Assembly: GCA_000733355.1 (NCBI GenBank)
Contig: JNVV01000030.1
Location: forward strand, 62,001 to 126,000
Origin: Falciphora oryzae
Lineage: Eukaryota > Ascomycota > Sordariomycetes > Magnaporthales > Magnaporthaceae
DNA: 64,000 bases
Reading direction: 5' to 3'
Below the pieces are notes generated by a model that did not search any database, was not told the DNA's origin, and saw nothing but the letters and a program-made list of their open reading frames with translations. How positions within the stretch are numbered: position 1 is the stretch's first letter; each line of letters starts with the position of its first letter. Below, piece after piece: positions 1 through 11,048 of the stretch. The translations under genes and the position numbers were made by a program.

Positions 1-514
1 GCCCTGGTCCGTGAAGTAAAGGTTCTGCTGCGAGTCCATGATGAGGTCGTTGGGGCCCTTGAACCGCTCCAGGTTCTTGCGCCCCAGCTTGGGCTTGATC
101 TCGCCGACGGCGGGGTCGAACTCGAGGATACCCTGGGCGTAGAAGCATGTCGGCTGTTGTTAGAGATGGAGCCTTCGACAGACGTCAGCCGCGCCGCTAT
201 CTACGCACCTGCTTGTAGTCTGCCACTAGCAGCTTCCCTTCTGGAGTGCCCACAAGCCCGTTGGGCTCGCCATCCCAGCGGATGCAGACGGTCACATTCT
301 TCTGCGCGTCGATCTTCAGGATCCGGCCGTAGGGGATGTCGACGATGTAGAGGTTGCCCTCGGCGTCGGCCACGGGCCCTTCGAGGAAGATGTGCTGGAA
401 GGCCGCTGCAAACCCGCCCCTCCACTCAGACTCCTCTCCGATGCACCGCTTGTCGTCCGGGATCCGAACGTAGAGCTCCGCTTCGATGACGGGGGGTGGG
501 GGGTAGAAGTTCAT
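1..514 (-). CDS. SMP-30/gluconolactonase-family lactonase, 3' part cut by window edge
   Basis: Two exons are visible. Exon 1 is 514-209, starting at the ATG that opens MNFYPPPPVIEAELY; an intron with donor GTGCGT and acceptor CGCCCAG covers 208-133; exon 2 runs 132-1 and leaves the window. The join is in phase 0 and reads DYKQ|GILEFDP. The 146 visible residues carry family blocks: GPVADAEGNLYIVDIPYGRI, WDGEPNGLV and GPNDLIMDSQQNLYFTD, the repeated beta-propeller strands of SMP-30/gluconolactonase/LRE proteins. These hydrolyse sugar-acid lactones using a divalent metal. An upstream in-frame start at 568 exists, but the extra residues are basic and do not look like the family. The next gene on the same strand is a Zn2Cys6 regulator ending 243 bp upstream, with a sugar-acid-type aldolase beyond it, which suggests a role in sugar lactone catabolism. 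The substrate is not determinable from this fragment. Confidence 0.85.
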
Positions 515-756
515 CTTGTCTGGCTGCCTATGCTTTTTTGTCCTTTTTTGTAAAGCTTCTCCCGTCATCTCTTAGCTTGGCCCGGGGCCGACTGACTAGG
601 TATATCACCAAGCCCAGCCAGCGCAGTGCGGGGTCTTTGCCGAGGGCCCGGCACCCCGAGTCGCGTCCATCGGACTAATGCCGGAGAATGTGGGGTGTCG
701 GGCGGAACCAAGCCGGGCGACGGCCATGCATCGTCGGATGCTGGTGGGCGGTCCGG

Positions 757-2905
757 TCATGCAAAAGATGCATGGAGGGACTGACGCAGCCGTCGAGGGA
801 CTGCAAGCGGAAGCTTGTCGGGCCCGCTCTGGAACCTCGCCCTTGCGCTGTTGCTTCGCCTGCCGCCGTCCTCCATGACCCTCACCGACAGCTTGATGGC
901 CAGCTCCTGGAACGTCCGGAGCCCATGGAACCGGCCAGAGATCTCGGTGATGACGGCGCAAGCCTTGTTGATGGAGTTAAGTACTTGTGCAAGCGCCGTC
1001 GGGTCTGGTGGCTCCTGGCTCGGCCGGTGGCGCGTCAGACAGACGAGCATCACAACAGCCGAAAGGGCATCGTAGGCGTCGAGGAAGGTGCTCGAGAGCC
1101 GGGCATCCGATCCTGAACGCGTGTAGAGTTGGTTAATTAGTCTCGTGCACGAGCCGATGCCGTCCTTCTCGACATCGGCCATGTTCCCCAGCAGGAAGTC
1201 AGGGTCTGCAGCACCGGATGTTACTGCACGTGCATGCGCCCTTTGGGCTGTTGCGGGCCGGATGAGGCACATTAGGGCACGGCAGGAGAGCTGGTCGACA
1301 AAGTCGGTCCAGTCCTGGGCGGGAACGCGGAGATCCCTGGCGGTGGGGAGCAGCGAACCCCTCCAGAAGCACAGGTTGCTGTAGGAGAAAATGGGGCTGG
1401 CGCTGTCACCGCCGTCCCGCAAGCTCGACATGAGCTGCGCATGGCGTATCAAGTGGCGGCATGCGGCCCTCTTTGCCCTAGCCGCTTCCGAGGGTGCCTC
1501 CAGGTAGTTGCTGTTATCGTCTGGTGGGATCTGGAGGGTCTGTTAATCCTTGCATGCCGGCGTGACCATGGGGCTAATCGGCCTACCTGAACCGAGATGT
1601 CGCTGTCCTGGATGCTGAACGGCCGATCCATAGCAGAGCTCAGCGACCTGCCATGCACATACAAGGTCCAGAACAGCCACGCAGGGTCGCACTCGCCCGC
1701 ACCATCCACAGCCGGGTGCGGCCCGCCGGCGCCAGGGTCCTTGTGCAGCCCCGCCGAGATGCAGGTCTTCATGGCTATGTCCAGCAGGTGCCAGGCCGAG
1801 CCGCCGCTGGGGCTGAAGAGGGCGTGCACGAGCAGCATGCACATGCAGTGGAGCGCGTCTAGGGTCCGCGCTGGGTGGAAGATGAGCGGCAGCAGCCGCA
1901 CCGCCGCCCCGTGCAAGCTCGCCGCCACAAACGCGAGGCTCCTCGCCGAGTCGGGCGACATCATGATCCCCGTCGCCGCTGCCATGAACGCGTCGAAGCG
2001 GTGCAGCGCCGGCACCGACGACACGCCCGCGGGGTCCTGGGCTGCCGCCGCGACCTCGTCCAGGCGCTCTAGGAACCGGTTCTCGTCGAGGTACGATGGC
2101 ACCATGACTATCAGGCTCGAGTCCACGAAACGCTTCACATGACCGAGCAGAGCGTCGCGCCCTAGCGGCAGCTGGTGGTCGTCGAGCAGCGCCGTCTGGG
2201 CCGTGCCAGGACGTGACGCCAACGCCGCCGAGGGATCGTGCCCGGCAACGGCGAGGGCCGCGAGGACGACCTCGGTGTGTGCCAGCCGGTGAGGGGCCGC
2301 CTCGGCCTCCCCTTCGCCTGCCCTGCCGACCGTGGGCTCGGCCATGGCGCTGTTGGACAGGAAGCCGATGGCGCCCATGGTGTCTCGCACCGACGAGTCC
2401 TCACCCGCGGCAGCACCCGGCGGAGACATTGAGGCGCCGCCGGCGACGGCTGCACTGCCACTGGCGCCTCCTCGGCCGAGGGAGTCAGTGCGGAGGCGCT
2501 TCCGGGGTGGAGGAGCGGCATCGTCGGGCCGAGTCTGCTGCAGATCGGCCACGCGCCGCCGCATGGCGTCGATGTAGCTGTGGATGGAGGCATGGGTGAG
2601 CCCGACATCGTCGGCGGCCAGGTCGACCTCCTGGGCGCGCACAAGGCACTCCACGCCGAGGTCGGCGCACGCGGTGCACGCGGGCAGGAGTCTGTCGCAC
2701 TCTGGGGGTGTCAGCTGTCTGGTTGGCGTTTGCCAAGACATGGACGAGACTGGGGCGCTGCATCTTGGATCGCCGCTCAGGACAGGCGACGCCAGACACC
2801 ACGTACCTTCTGCTTGCGCTTCCAGCATCTTTCGCAGGCTTGGCCGCGTTTGGCGCCGGTGCTGCCGGACCCTGCTGGCGGAGGCTGGGCTGTCGTGGAG
2901 GCCAT
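757..2905 (-). CDS. Zn2Cys6 transcription factor with fungal-specific regulatory domain
   Basis: Three exons, 2905-2807, 2699-1587 and 1539-757, join in phase 0 to give 664 residues. Exon 1 supplies the first half of the binuclear zinc cluster (ACERCWKRKQK) and exon 2 the rest (CDRLLPACTAC..GVEC). The ligands are Cys24, 27, 34, 41, 44 and 51 in the canonical CX2CX6CX6CX2CX6C spacing. The intron falls exactly before the third cysteine. A Gly/Ala/Pro-rich linker follows, then the fungal transcription factor regulatory region, with HRFDAFMAAATGIMM, LLDIAMKTCISAGLHKDP and FWTLYVHGRSLSSAMDRPF as the family hallmarks. It is expected to be a nuclear DNA-binding regulator. It is transcribed divergently from the aldolase at 3434 across a 528-bp promoter and lies just upstream of the lactonase, so it may be their pathway regulator. 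That link is inference from position only. Confidence 0.88.
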
Positions 2906-3261
2906 TGGATGCTGGTTCGGACAACGGCCGAGGTAAGGAACACACTGATGCGCCACGCGGCGGAACGTGGAATGGAAACCGCCCGGCGCAGGGAAGAAGA
3001 GGGCAGCGTGGATCCAAGCCGGGGATCCGGTCACGTGGGAGACGCTGGCGTCTGGTCTGCATCCCTGTTCTGTGTGTGGAGGCTGTGGACTTATTGGCTG
3101 GGGAACCCCTGAGAGGCCCGCCCCGGACTGACGGCGGACAAAGTCCTAAAGAGCGCTGCCGCCGGGAGCACGCCGAGCCCCTCGGATGGAAGAGGACGAA
3201 ACCAGCAATGGCGGAACTGAGAGGGGCGCTTCGAGGGTGGGAGAATGGTCGCGTACGCTCG

Positions 3262-3268
3262 TATATAT
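3262..3268 (+). promoter_or_regulatory. TATA box upstream of the aldolase
   Basis: TATATAT sits 166-172 bp upstream of the ATG at 3434, in the divergent promoter between the regulator gene and the aldolase. Spacing fits a leader of roughly 130 nt. No other TATA-like run lies closer to the start. Confidence 0.45.
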
Positions 3269-3433
3269 GCAGCCGCAGCCGCAACCAGCAGGGTTGGCTC
3301 ACTTGGCTGTAGATTCGCGTCACGGACACGTCCTTTCTACAACGGCCAGCACAGCCATCGCCACCACACGACCACTTGCTACCTCTCCTCACTCGGCCAC
3401 ATCCACCCAGACAAGCGCATCACACCCGCAACC

Positions 3434-4264
3434 ATGGCCGCAATCCCCAACTCGATGAAGGAAAAGATGGAGCGCGGCGAGGTGGCGTCGCTGCTCACCG
3501 TCAAGCTCGTCAAGTCGGTCGAGATCGTCGGCATGGCCAAGACGGCCGGCTTCGACGGCATCCTGATCGACATGGAGCACTCGCAGCTCGACCTCGAGGC
3601 CACCAGCCAGCTCTGCAACGCCGCCCTGTACGCGGGAATCGCCGCCATCGTGCGTGTGCCCAGCAAGGACGCCTTCTTCGTCTCGCGGGTCCTCGACGGC
3701 GGCGCCCTGGGCGTCATCGTGCCGCACATCCGCTCCGTCCAGGACGCCAAGGACGTCGTTGCCGCAGCCAAGTTCCAGCCCGCCGGCCACCGCTCCTCCA
3801 CCAACGGCCTGCCCGTCCACCAGTTCCGCTCCGTGCCCGCCACCATCGCCAACCCGCTCACCAACGCCGCCACGCTCGTCATCCCCATGATCGAGACGGT
3901 CGAGGCCCTCGAGCTGGTCGACGAGATCGCCGCCGTCGAGGGCGTCGACTCGCTGCTCATCGGCACAAACGACCTGACGGCCGAGATGGGCATCACGGGC
4001 GAGTACGAGAACCCGCGCCTGACCGAAGCCTACCAGCGCACTGTTGACGCCTGCAGGAGGCACGGCAAGTTTGCCGGCTGCGGCGGCCTGCACGCCCGCC
4101 TCGACCTGGTCGAGAAGTTCTGCGCCATGGGCGTCAGGTGGGTCATGGCCGCCACCGACGGGCCGCTGATCATGTCGGGCGCCACCAAGCGCGCCGGCGA
4201 GATGGCCGCCATCAGCACCAAGGTTGCCGGAGCCCGGAACGGAAACGGCGTCAAGTCGGCATGA
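3434..4264 (+). CDS. HpcH/HpaI-type aldolase (2-keto-3-deoxy acid aldolase family)
   Basis: One uninterrupted reading frame of 276 residues starts at an ATG in good context (AACCATGG). The frame stays open further upstream, but that part reads like leader sequence. The protein matches class II, metal-dependent HpcH/HpaI aldolases in length and motifs. GILIDMEHS carries the catalytic histidine (His49), AIVRVP the active-site arginine (Arg74), and PMIETVEAL (Glu153) and IGTNDL (Asp179) the metal ligands. These correspond by spacing to His45, Arg70, Glu149 and Asp175 of bacterial HpaI. Such enzymes cleave 2-keto-3-deoxy acids to pyruvate and an aldehyde. In fungi one branch is the last step (LRA4) of the non-phosphorylated L-rhamnose pathway. 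A lactonase and two regulators nearby fit a sugar-acid pathway, but which acid cannot be read from the sequence. Confidence 0.9.
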   Translation: MAAIPNSMKEKMERGEVASLLTVKLVKSVEIVGMAKTAGFDGILIDMEHSQLDLEATSQLCNAALYAGIAAIVRVPSKDAFFVSRVLDGGALGVIVPHIRSVQDAKDVVAAAKFQPAGHRSSTNGLPVHQFRSVPATIANPLTNAATLVIPMIETVEALELVDEIAAVEGVDSLLIGTNDLTAEMGITGEYENPRLTEAYQRTVDACRRHGKFAGCGGLHARLDLVEKFCAMGVRWVMAATDGPLIMSGATKRAGEMAAISTKVAGARNGNGVKSA

Positions 4265-4426
4265 GGCAGACAGTCGGTGATTGATATAGAGCTTTTGCAT
4301 ACTTCCCGAGTGTATAATTAGAAGTTTCCAGATACCCAGCATGAGGTCTTGGAGGTACCGCTTAGACAGAACTGCAGATATTAGACTTGGGTCCTCGTTG
4401 TTCTCTTTTACTTCCTTCCCCCACAA

Positions 4427-7023
4427 CTACAAGTCCACTCGGTTGAGAAGGCCGCCTTGGCTCGGATCACCGTAGACATATTCCCCGAGCATCATGTCCA
4501 TGCCCCATATGGACTCGTCGTTGGAAAACACCCACTGCAATAGGTCTTCCTGTGGCAGCTGGGGCAGCTGCTGATTGCCCGCGGGACCAAGTCCACCCCC
4601 AACTCGAGGGTCGATCGGCATTGCCGCTCCTCCTAGGGCGTGATGGTGGAAGGGAAAGCCTGGCGCAGAGGCAGAAGCATGGTGCTGGCCATGGTCGTTC
4701 ATCCAGTCATAGCCAGGATGATGGACGACCGTATTTCCGTCGCCGTAGCTAAGTGCGTGATTCTGCAGCCCCTCGTGGCTCCCTGACGACTGGCCGTCTG
4801 GGGCGGTGACGCCGTTTGTTGGCCCCGTAGAGGCCGACGAAGCCGAAGATGACAACATCTGCATTTGCCGTAGGGATTCTTGTACACCTGCCTCAGGTCC
4901 AGAATCGGTGATGGAGGCAGAGGCGGGGGCGGAGTCGATGAGCAGGGCAAGATCGTGGGCGGCGTGGGGCACGGCCAGCTGGAGCTGACGGGTGATATGG
5001 CGACGCAAGGCGCCAAAGACGGTGACGTAGGCAGACGCGCCGGGAAGCTGCTCCGACATGACGACCAGAACCTCCTCGCAGACACGCATGCCACGTGCCA
5101 CGGCAACGACGTCCTGCCCCAGCCCAAGTTCAGGCTTTGACACCGCATCCATGTCCGCGGCAGGGTTCGACCCGTCACTCACGCCGGCGGCGACCGGGCA
5201 GGCCAAGGAGGCGGCCACACAGTACATGGCAGAGACGCCGCTGACAAACATCATGTGGAAATAGGACCGAGTATGCACGACAAAGGCCCGGCGCTGCGAC
5301 ATGGCGACGTAGCGGTCGATGGTCTCGAGCGCAGTGCGGAGGAACAGCGACAGAATATGCGCCGGAGACGCCCCGTTGGTCTTGGGGACGAGATCGACGG
5401 CCCTGCGTAGGAGCGACATCTTCTCGCGGGTGTGTAGCAGATCAAACCACTCCTGGCTCTCGTACAGACATCGTGGCTGGCGTTGTGTGGGGGAGGCCGC
5501 TGTTGCCGCCGCCGATGATGCAAACAGTGGCGCGCCCGCACGCCACGCCCGGAGGTCCTGCAGCAGGCGGTTCAGGATTGTGTAGATGCGGCCGACAGCA
5601 AGATGCGGCTGGGAGTGCACGACGGGGTCCTGGCGCAGGCGCGAGAATTCGGCGTGGATGCGGACGAGACCTGGCGGAGGCGCACGCAAAAGAGAAAGAC
5701 GGTGGTCTCGCTCGGCTCGTCGGCGGCCGTGGCGACGCCCCTTGCGCTGAGAGGGGACGTGGCCACGGCGCCGGGCCCGACACCCATCAGGGCGACGTCC
5801 TCGTCGTTAGCATCGGCCGGGAAACCGACCTCGATGTCGCGGTCGTCAATGGCGAAGGGGCGGTCGAGCGTGGTGCAGCTGTAGCGGTCCATCAGGTAGG
5901 CCTGCCAGAAGACACGGCGCTTCTTTTGGTTCAGCAGCGGATCGGCTGGGTCTTCGCTGTCGCCCAAGTGGAGGCCCTGCTCGACACACAGGCGCATGCA
6001 GAGGCGCACAATGTCCCAGATTGAGAGACCTATGTGGTGATAGACACCAAAGCGGCAGATGAGGAGAAGATCCTGGATCGAATCCAGCCCGTGAGTCAGG
6101 AAGGCCGAGTCCAGATGCTGCAGCGCCGCTCGGTAGTAGCCCTCAGGATGCTGGCGATGCTGGCCATTGCGATAGGGTATCACGGCAGCGATGGCGCAGA
6201 TGACGTAGGCACGAAACAGCTCGTGCGGGTCAGGAGGCGACGCCTGCTGGGGCGCCTCAGGATAGACGCGCGCATGGAGCTTCCAGACCTCGCGGCGGAG
6301 GAGAAAAGGTGCCAGGACATGGGACCAGTTGATGCTTGGGCTCGCGTTGTCAGCAGCGATACGAACAAAATACAGGGGTAGAAGGACTGACTAGCGCTCA
6401 AACAAACCCTTGGCCACGGCGGCGTCGGGCAGCGGACACGCTTCGACGCCAGCTGAGGGCGCCCCGGGAGCGCCGGCCAGTGTCCGGAGGAGGTCCTCGT
6501 TGGTGCGCCGCCACTCGGGGTCGGAAAAGAGCACCGAGATGAAGCCAAGGCCGGCGCCAGCGCGGGCGGCAGTGGATGGACAGCTGCTAATGGGCGCGTG
6601 GCTGGCTGCGGCGGTTCTTTGGCTGTTGGCTGGCGAGGCGCCGTGCAGCCCCGGGGTGTGTCCCGCAGCCGAAGCTGGTGGGAATGCTGTCGCCGCTGTT
6701 GCTGTTGCTGGGACGGCCTTGGCGGCAGCGGCCGCGGCTGCCGACAGCGCGGCCTCCTGGCGCTCCAGCTCATCAATCAGGCTCCTGGACAGCCACTGCT
6801 GGCCGGCCGAGTCGAACATGAGGCAGTCGGCCTTGTTGCGGGCGCACCAGTGGCATCTTGGGCGGGTGCTGTCGCACTTGGTCTGCGCGTCAGGGCGGGA
6901 AAGAAAGAGGAAGCCATTGGGGCCTTGGCTGGGACTCGTGCCTTTGTTCCCTCATACCTTGACCTTCTTCTGCGAGCAGTTCTTACATGCTGGCAACCGT
7001 GGACGCCGTGTCTCTGCCGTCAT
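4427..7023 (-). CDS. Zn2Cys6 transcription factor with an apparent internal frameshift
   Basis: Exon 1 (7023-6958) encodes MTAETRRPRLPACKNCSQKK plus VK, then a GTATGA intron ends just before CDSTRPRCHWC at 6876. This completes a CX2CX6CX6CX2CX6C zinc cluster (Cys13, 16, 23, 30, 33, 40). The second coding block runs to about 6404. A short intron with a CTGAC branch site is needed next, because the frame is interrupted by a TAG at about 6391; the acceptor is near 6340 or 6334. The third block holds the fungal regulatory domain (LLICRFGVYHHIGLSIWDIVR, split by me as LLICRFGVYHH and GLSIWDIVRLCMRL, then CTTLDRPFAIDDRDIEVGFP). Near 5660-5675 the frame ends in CVRLRQ and continues in another frame as RIHAEFSRLRQDP, down to the stop at 4427, with no convincing intron between. 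Either the copy is broken, the assembly has an indel, or a 41-nt intron is used. It converges on the aldolase. Confidence 0.75.
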
Positions 7024-8832
7024 GGTGCTGCCGGCTTCGATGCAGCCCGTCGATGACAATTGATGGTAGGTTCGGATTCTTGCCGAGGAAGACTTCCAAT
7101 GGGCTGCGATCCATCCACCGCCCCACAGGATACAGGCGCCATCACGTGATACCCCTGAACTGCCCCTGACAACGTCCCATGGTCACTTCTCTTCAAATTG
7201 CATAAGTCTGAACAAGTTTTTTTTTTTCCTTTTGGAGGAGACAGCATGTTACCCAGTAAAATAGCAGCGTCTTTTTGGGACAGCGGCATCCCTTTCGGCC
7301 GCAGAGAGCGTTTCCTTTTCTTCCTGTCCAAGTTGATCTGCAGTGTATACCACTGCCCGCACACAGTACCCATATGATTTGACTGGGAACTGATCAAGCC
7401 TGAAGCCAGACATTGGGGGAGTGATTGCCCTGTAGCAAAACTGAGGTGGCAATCTCGCCGATAGACTGTCATAAAGTGGCGTGGGCCAGCAGAGACCCCT
7501 CCCTCCTGCTGCAAGTCTCGGGCGACATTCCGCGCCAAGGGCTTGCTCAACTGTCTAGAGCCTTCTATCGTCGTCCCCCACTCTCTTCAGGCCTCATTAT
7601 TGAGCGTGGAAAACAGGACGAACGAAAAAGGAAGGCGTGAGTGCCCGTAGGGTGGGCCTCGTGGAGGGCAAGAGAAAGAGATAGACGAGGACACAGGCAT
7701 AAAGAACAGGTAGACATTCTTGTACCATTGAAGTACTGCTACCTGCCTCTCCAAGTGCCTTCTCTCACTCCGTGGTTCGGGAGGTGAGCCGACATACCCC
7801 CGCCTAGCACAGCTGCCATGTCCAGCGGACTGGTGGCGACTAAACACAGAGTCCCTTCTAGCTGCTTCCCCCAAACCGTGGGAGGTGGCAACCGCTTCAA
7901 GTCCGCCCTTGTAAGAAGCGGGGTATATACGAGCGTGATAGTGGCCAAGGATATGGCCAGCCTAGCGCCGTTGCACCCCCGGTGCCCCTCTCCTTGGGTC
8001 AGACGTCTCCGGCGTTGCTTTTCTGTGAGAGTCTGCCGACGCCCCCTGACTCCTCAGTCTTTGAGACCCCAATTTCCCTCCCGCTAACCTCTGCCGTGGT
8101 ATTATGCCGGAACAGCATTAACAGACTTGTTTTCAAGCGTCCACGAGGAGACACGCTTCTATCCTCCCCTAGATCAAGTTGAACAACATCCAAGGCAGTT
8201 GCGGTGTGATCTTGCACCGCCACAATATTGCATGCAGCCGGGCAGCCCGTCGGCCATATCTCGGAGTCCAGGTGACGAGAGACGTGGTTCCCCGAGCAGC
8301 AGGCTATGACGCAGCCTTCGGTGATCTTTCGGGCGGGAGGCTGGTCTTGTGGGTGGAAAGGACTGCCAAAGAATCGGACGGTTTCTCCAGGACCGAACTT
8401 TCTCCATTAGATGACCGGGTAGTTCAAAGACCCCAAGAAACGGATTCACCGACGGAAACGGTTTTTTAAAACTTGAAGATCAAATGAGGGTATATACTCT
8501 GGGCTGCTGAGCGCCTGTATTGGGTCATAAAAACATGATAAAAACAAGTCAAGAGCAGATCCAGGGAGCCTGGCTCGGAAAAAAAAAGAGGAAATGCGAG
8601 GAAACCCAGCCCTATACCGATCCCAGCAGCGCACAATCATTTCGACCGTCATCAGAACCATATCTCAGGAAACAAAACCAGCCCCTTTTGGGGTCTTCCC
8701 TGCGCAGCCCTACTAGACGCCGGATTTCTCCTTGTTGATGCCATCACAGACCTGTCCAACACCCCGCTTCCGTTTCCGACGTAGCTACACATACCTATCT
8801 ATAACAAAACCAACCCAAGTCCGCTCCAAGCC
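7024..8832. other. Intergenic region without recognisable gene
   Basis: This holds the promoter of the regulator ending upstream and the 3' flank of the sulfate permease gene. Open frames here show no family motif and no coding-like bias. A T-rich run lies at about 7217-7228. TATATA-like runs at about 7923 and 8491 have no gene downstream at a sensible distance. I see nothing else. Confidence 0.6.
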
Positions 8833-11048
8833 CTAGTTGTCCCGCCTCTTCTCGCCACCCGACTCGTCAGGCGAGCTGGGCCGCTCGGCGTGCTTGGCGG
8901 TTGCCTTTTCTGGGTCCCCGGCGCTGTCGAGCCGGATGTCGCTGCCCTCGGTGACGAGCGGCGTGCGGCGCGGCGACAGCACGGCGGCGGGGACGGATTC
9001 GTAGACGCGCGTGACGGCGCTCTCGCCGCCGGCGCCCTCCCACGCGTCACCGTCGTCGGCCATCTTCCAGCCGTAGCGCGCGAAGCGCTCGCGCACGTAG
9101 GGGCTCATGCCCACGAAACGCACCTCGGCGTGCTTGCCGCCGTAGCGCTTGATCTCTTTCACCAGGTTCTGCAGGTGCGTGCACGCCGTGCTGTCGGCGT
9201 GGTTGACGCGCGTGAAGTCCAGCACCACCAGGCCGATGGGCGGCAGGGTGGACGCGTCGACGACGTTTGCCGCTTTCCGCAGGCGCCGGATGCGCTGCTC
9301 GGCGACGACGGACCAGTTGCGGGTCTTGCGCGACTCCGGGCCGTGCGCGCCGTCGTAGGCGGGCGCGTGATAGGTTTGGATGCTGTCTAGGATGGCGACG
9401 GTGGTGGCGTAGCTGTTGGGGAAGAAGAAGTTGTCGGTGAAGCGGAATACGTGCACGTCGCGCGTGCGCTCCTCGTCGCCGTACGCGTCGCGGTCGCGGC
9501 CCGCATCGATGGAGCGCGCCAGCTCGGAGCGCGCGGGCACCTTGGAGGCGGTGATGCGGGCGAACGTCTGGCGCAACAGGCAGTAGATGATGTTGAAGCC
9601 GACGGCGACGGCGATACCGATCTCGGCGTTGACAAACAGCGCGACCCAGAGGGCGAGCATGGACGAGATAAAGTCGGCCAGCGAAGTCTTCCAGAAGTGG
9701 TAGAAGTGCGAGGGCGGGTGGATCAGGTTCCAGACGGCCGTGATGATGATGGCGGCCAGCGTGGCCTTGGGGATCCAGTAGAGCGTGCCGACCAGGAAGT
9801 AGATGGAGATAAGCACGACGGCGGTCGTGACGACACCGCTCAAGGGCGACTTGACGTTGCACTGCGAGTTAACCGAGGTGCGCGACATGGCGCCGCCGAC
9901 GCCCATGGCGTGGAAGAAGGAGTTGAAGAAGTTGGTGACGCCAAAGTAGCACAGTTCCTGCGTCTGGTCGGGCACGTAGTCGTTCTTGACGCCGAAGGCG
10001 CGCGCGATGGCGCAGTGCTCGACGGCCGCCCCGATGAAGAGCGCGATGGATCGCATCGCCGTCTGCCCGATCAGCTCGGGCGGCGGGATCGATGGCGCCT
10101 CCTGGCCCCGGGCCGAGACCTGCGTCGCCTCGAACAAAAAGTTCTTGGGCTGGCCGCGCGGCTTGTTGACGGCGTAGCTGATGCCCGTGAACAGCACCAG
10201 CGTCGAGAAGGCGCGGGTGATGGATAAGAACCACACGATCTTGTTCTTGCTACCCCAGCGCGCGCCCGACTTCTCGAGGATTGTCATGAACAGGATCCCC
10301 GTGAAGCCGATGAGGCAGGTCCAGCCGCTGGCCGTCGGCAGCCTGGCGAAGATGTCGTGGATCTGCTGAGCGGTGCCGTTGCCGACGCCCTTGATGCCCA
10401 GCAGCGACGGCATCTGGTTGAGGATGATGGTGATGGCCACGGCCGTGATCCAGCCAGCCAGCACGGGCAGCGACACGAACTCGAGCAGGAACCCGAGGTT
10501 GAGGAAGCCCAGGATCATGCCGTAGACGCCCATCCAGAAGGCCATGGCCGACGCGATCTGCGACGGCAGCCACTCGTGCTCGAACTCGTGCACGCCTTCT
10601 GACGTGAGCAGCCCGATCAGCGAAGTCGGGCCGGTAGAGAGGTCTGTGTTTTGCATGCGGTCAGCAAGCAAGAAGCTAGAGATGCCGGAATACTGGGGGC
10701 AAAACGCCACGCACCCTTGGTCGTCCCCATGACGGTGTAGATGCTCGCCGGCAGCCAGCTGGACATCAACCCGTACTCGACAGGGATCTCGGCAATCTTC
10801 GCGTATGACAACCCCTGGGGGATCAGCATGAGGCCCAGGGTCAGGCCGGCGATGGCGTCGTTGATCAGCCAGCGGTAGTCGTACTTGGGCAGCCAGCCGA
10901 TGATGGGCGCCTTCTCGGCGACATAGTGCAGCGAGGCCTCGGGCAGCGCCTTTGCGCCCCGCTTGGTCAGCCTGCCCAGCTTGTTCCAGGTGTGATCGGT
11001 CCGGAGGTCCTCTTTGGCCGCCTCGACGTAGTGCTGCACCTTGCCCAT
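8833..11048 (-). CDS. SulP-family sulfate permease with C-terminal STAS domain
   Basis: Exon 1 (11048-10715) and exon 2 (10643-8833) are joined across a GTGCGT..CACAG intron, giving GTTKDLSTGPTSLIGLL and a 714-residue protein. The N-terminal part has the SLC26/SulP signature around YRWLINDAIAGLTLGLMLIP, followed by QGLSYAKIAEIPVEYGL. About a dozen hydrophobic segments follow. The C-terminus is a STAS domain: PIGLVVLDFTRVNHADSTA, then LVKEIKRYGGKHAEVRFVGM. The start is chosen because it opens the conserved hydrophilic N-terminus MGKVQHYVEAAKEDL. These are plasma-membrane sulfate (or related anion) transporters, usually induced by sulfur limitation. No sulfur-control site could be assigned. It stands alone, with long non-coding flanks on both sides. 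Confidence 0.93.

Noticed and set aside
7020..7550. 176-codon minus-strand frame overlapping the start of the second regulator
   Set aside because: It covers that gene's promoter and leader; no domain and no splice signal linking it to the zinc cluster exon.
8460..8500. TATATAC promoter-like run
   Set aside because: No gene begins within a plausible distance on either strand; it lies in the 3' flank of the sulfate permease.
9451..10227. Long plus-strand frame opposite the sulfate permease
   Set aside because: Antisense shadow of a well-supported gene; Asp/Gly/Arg-rich text typical of complementary-strand reading.
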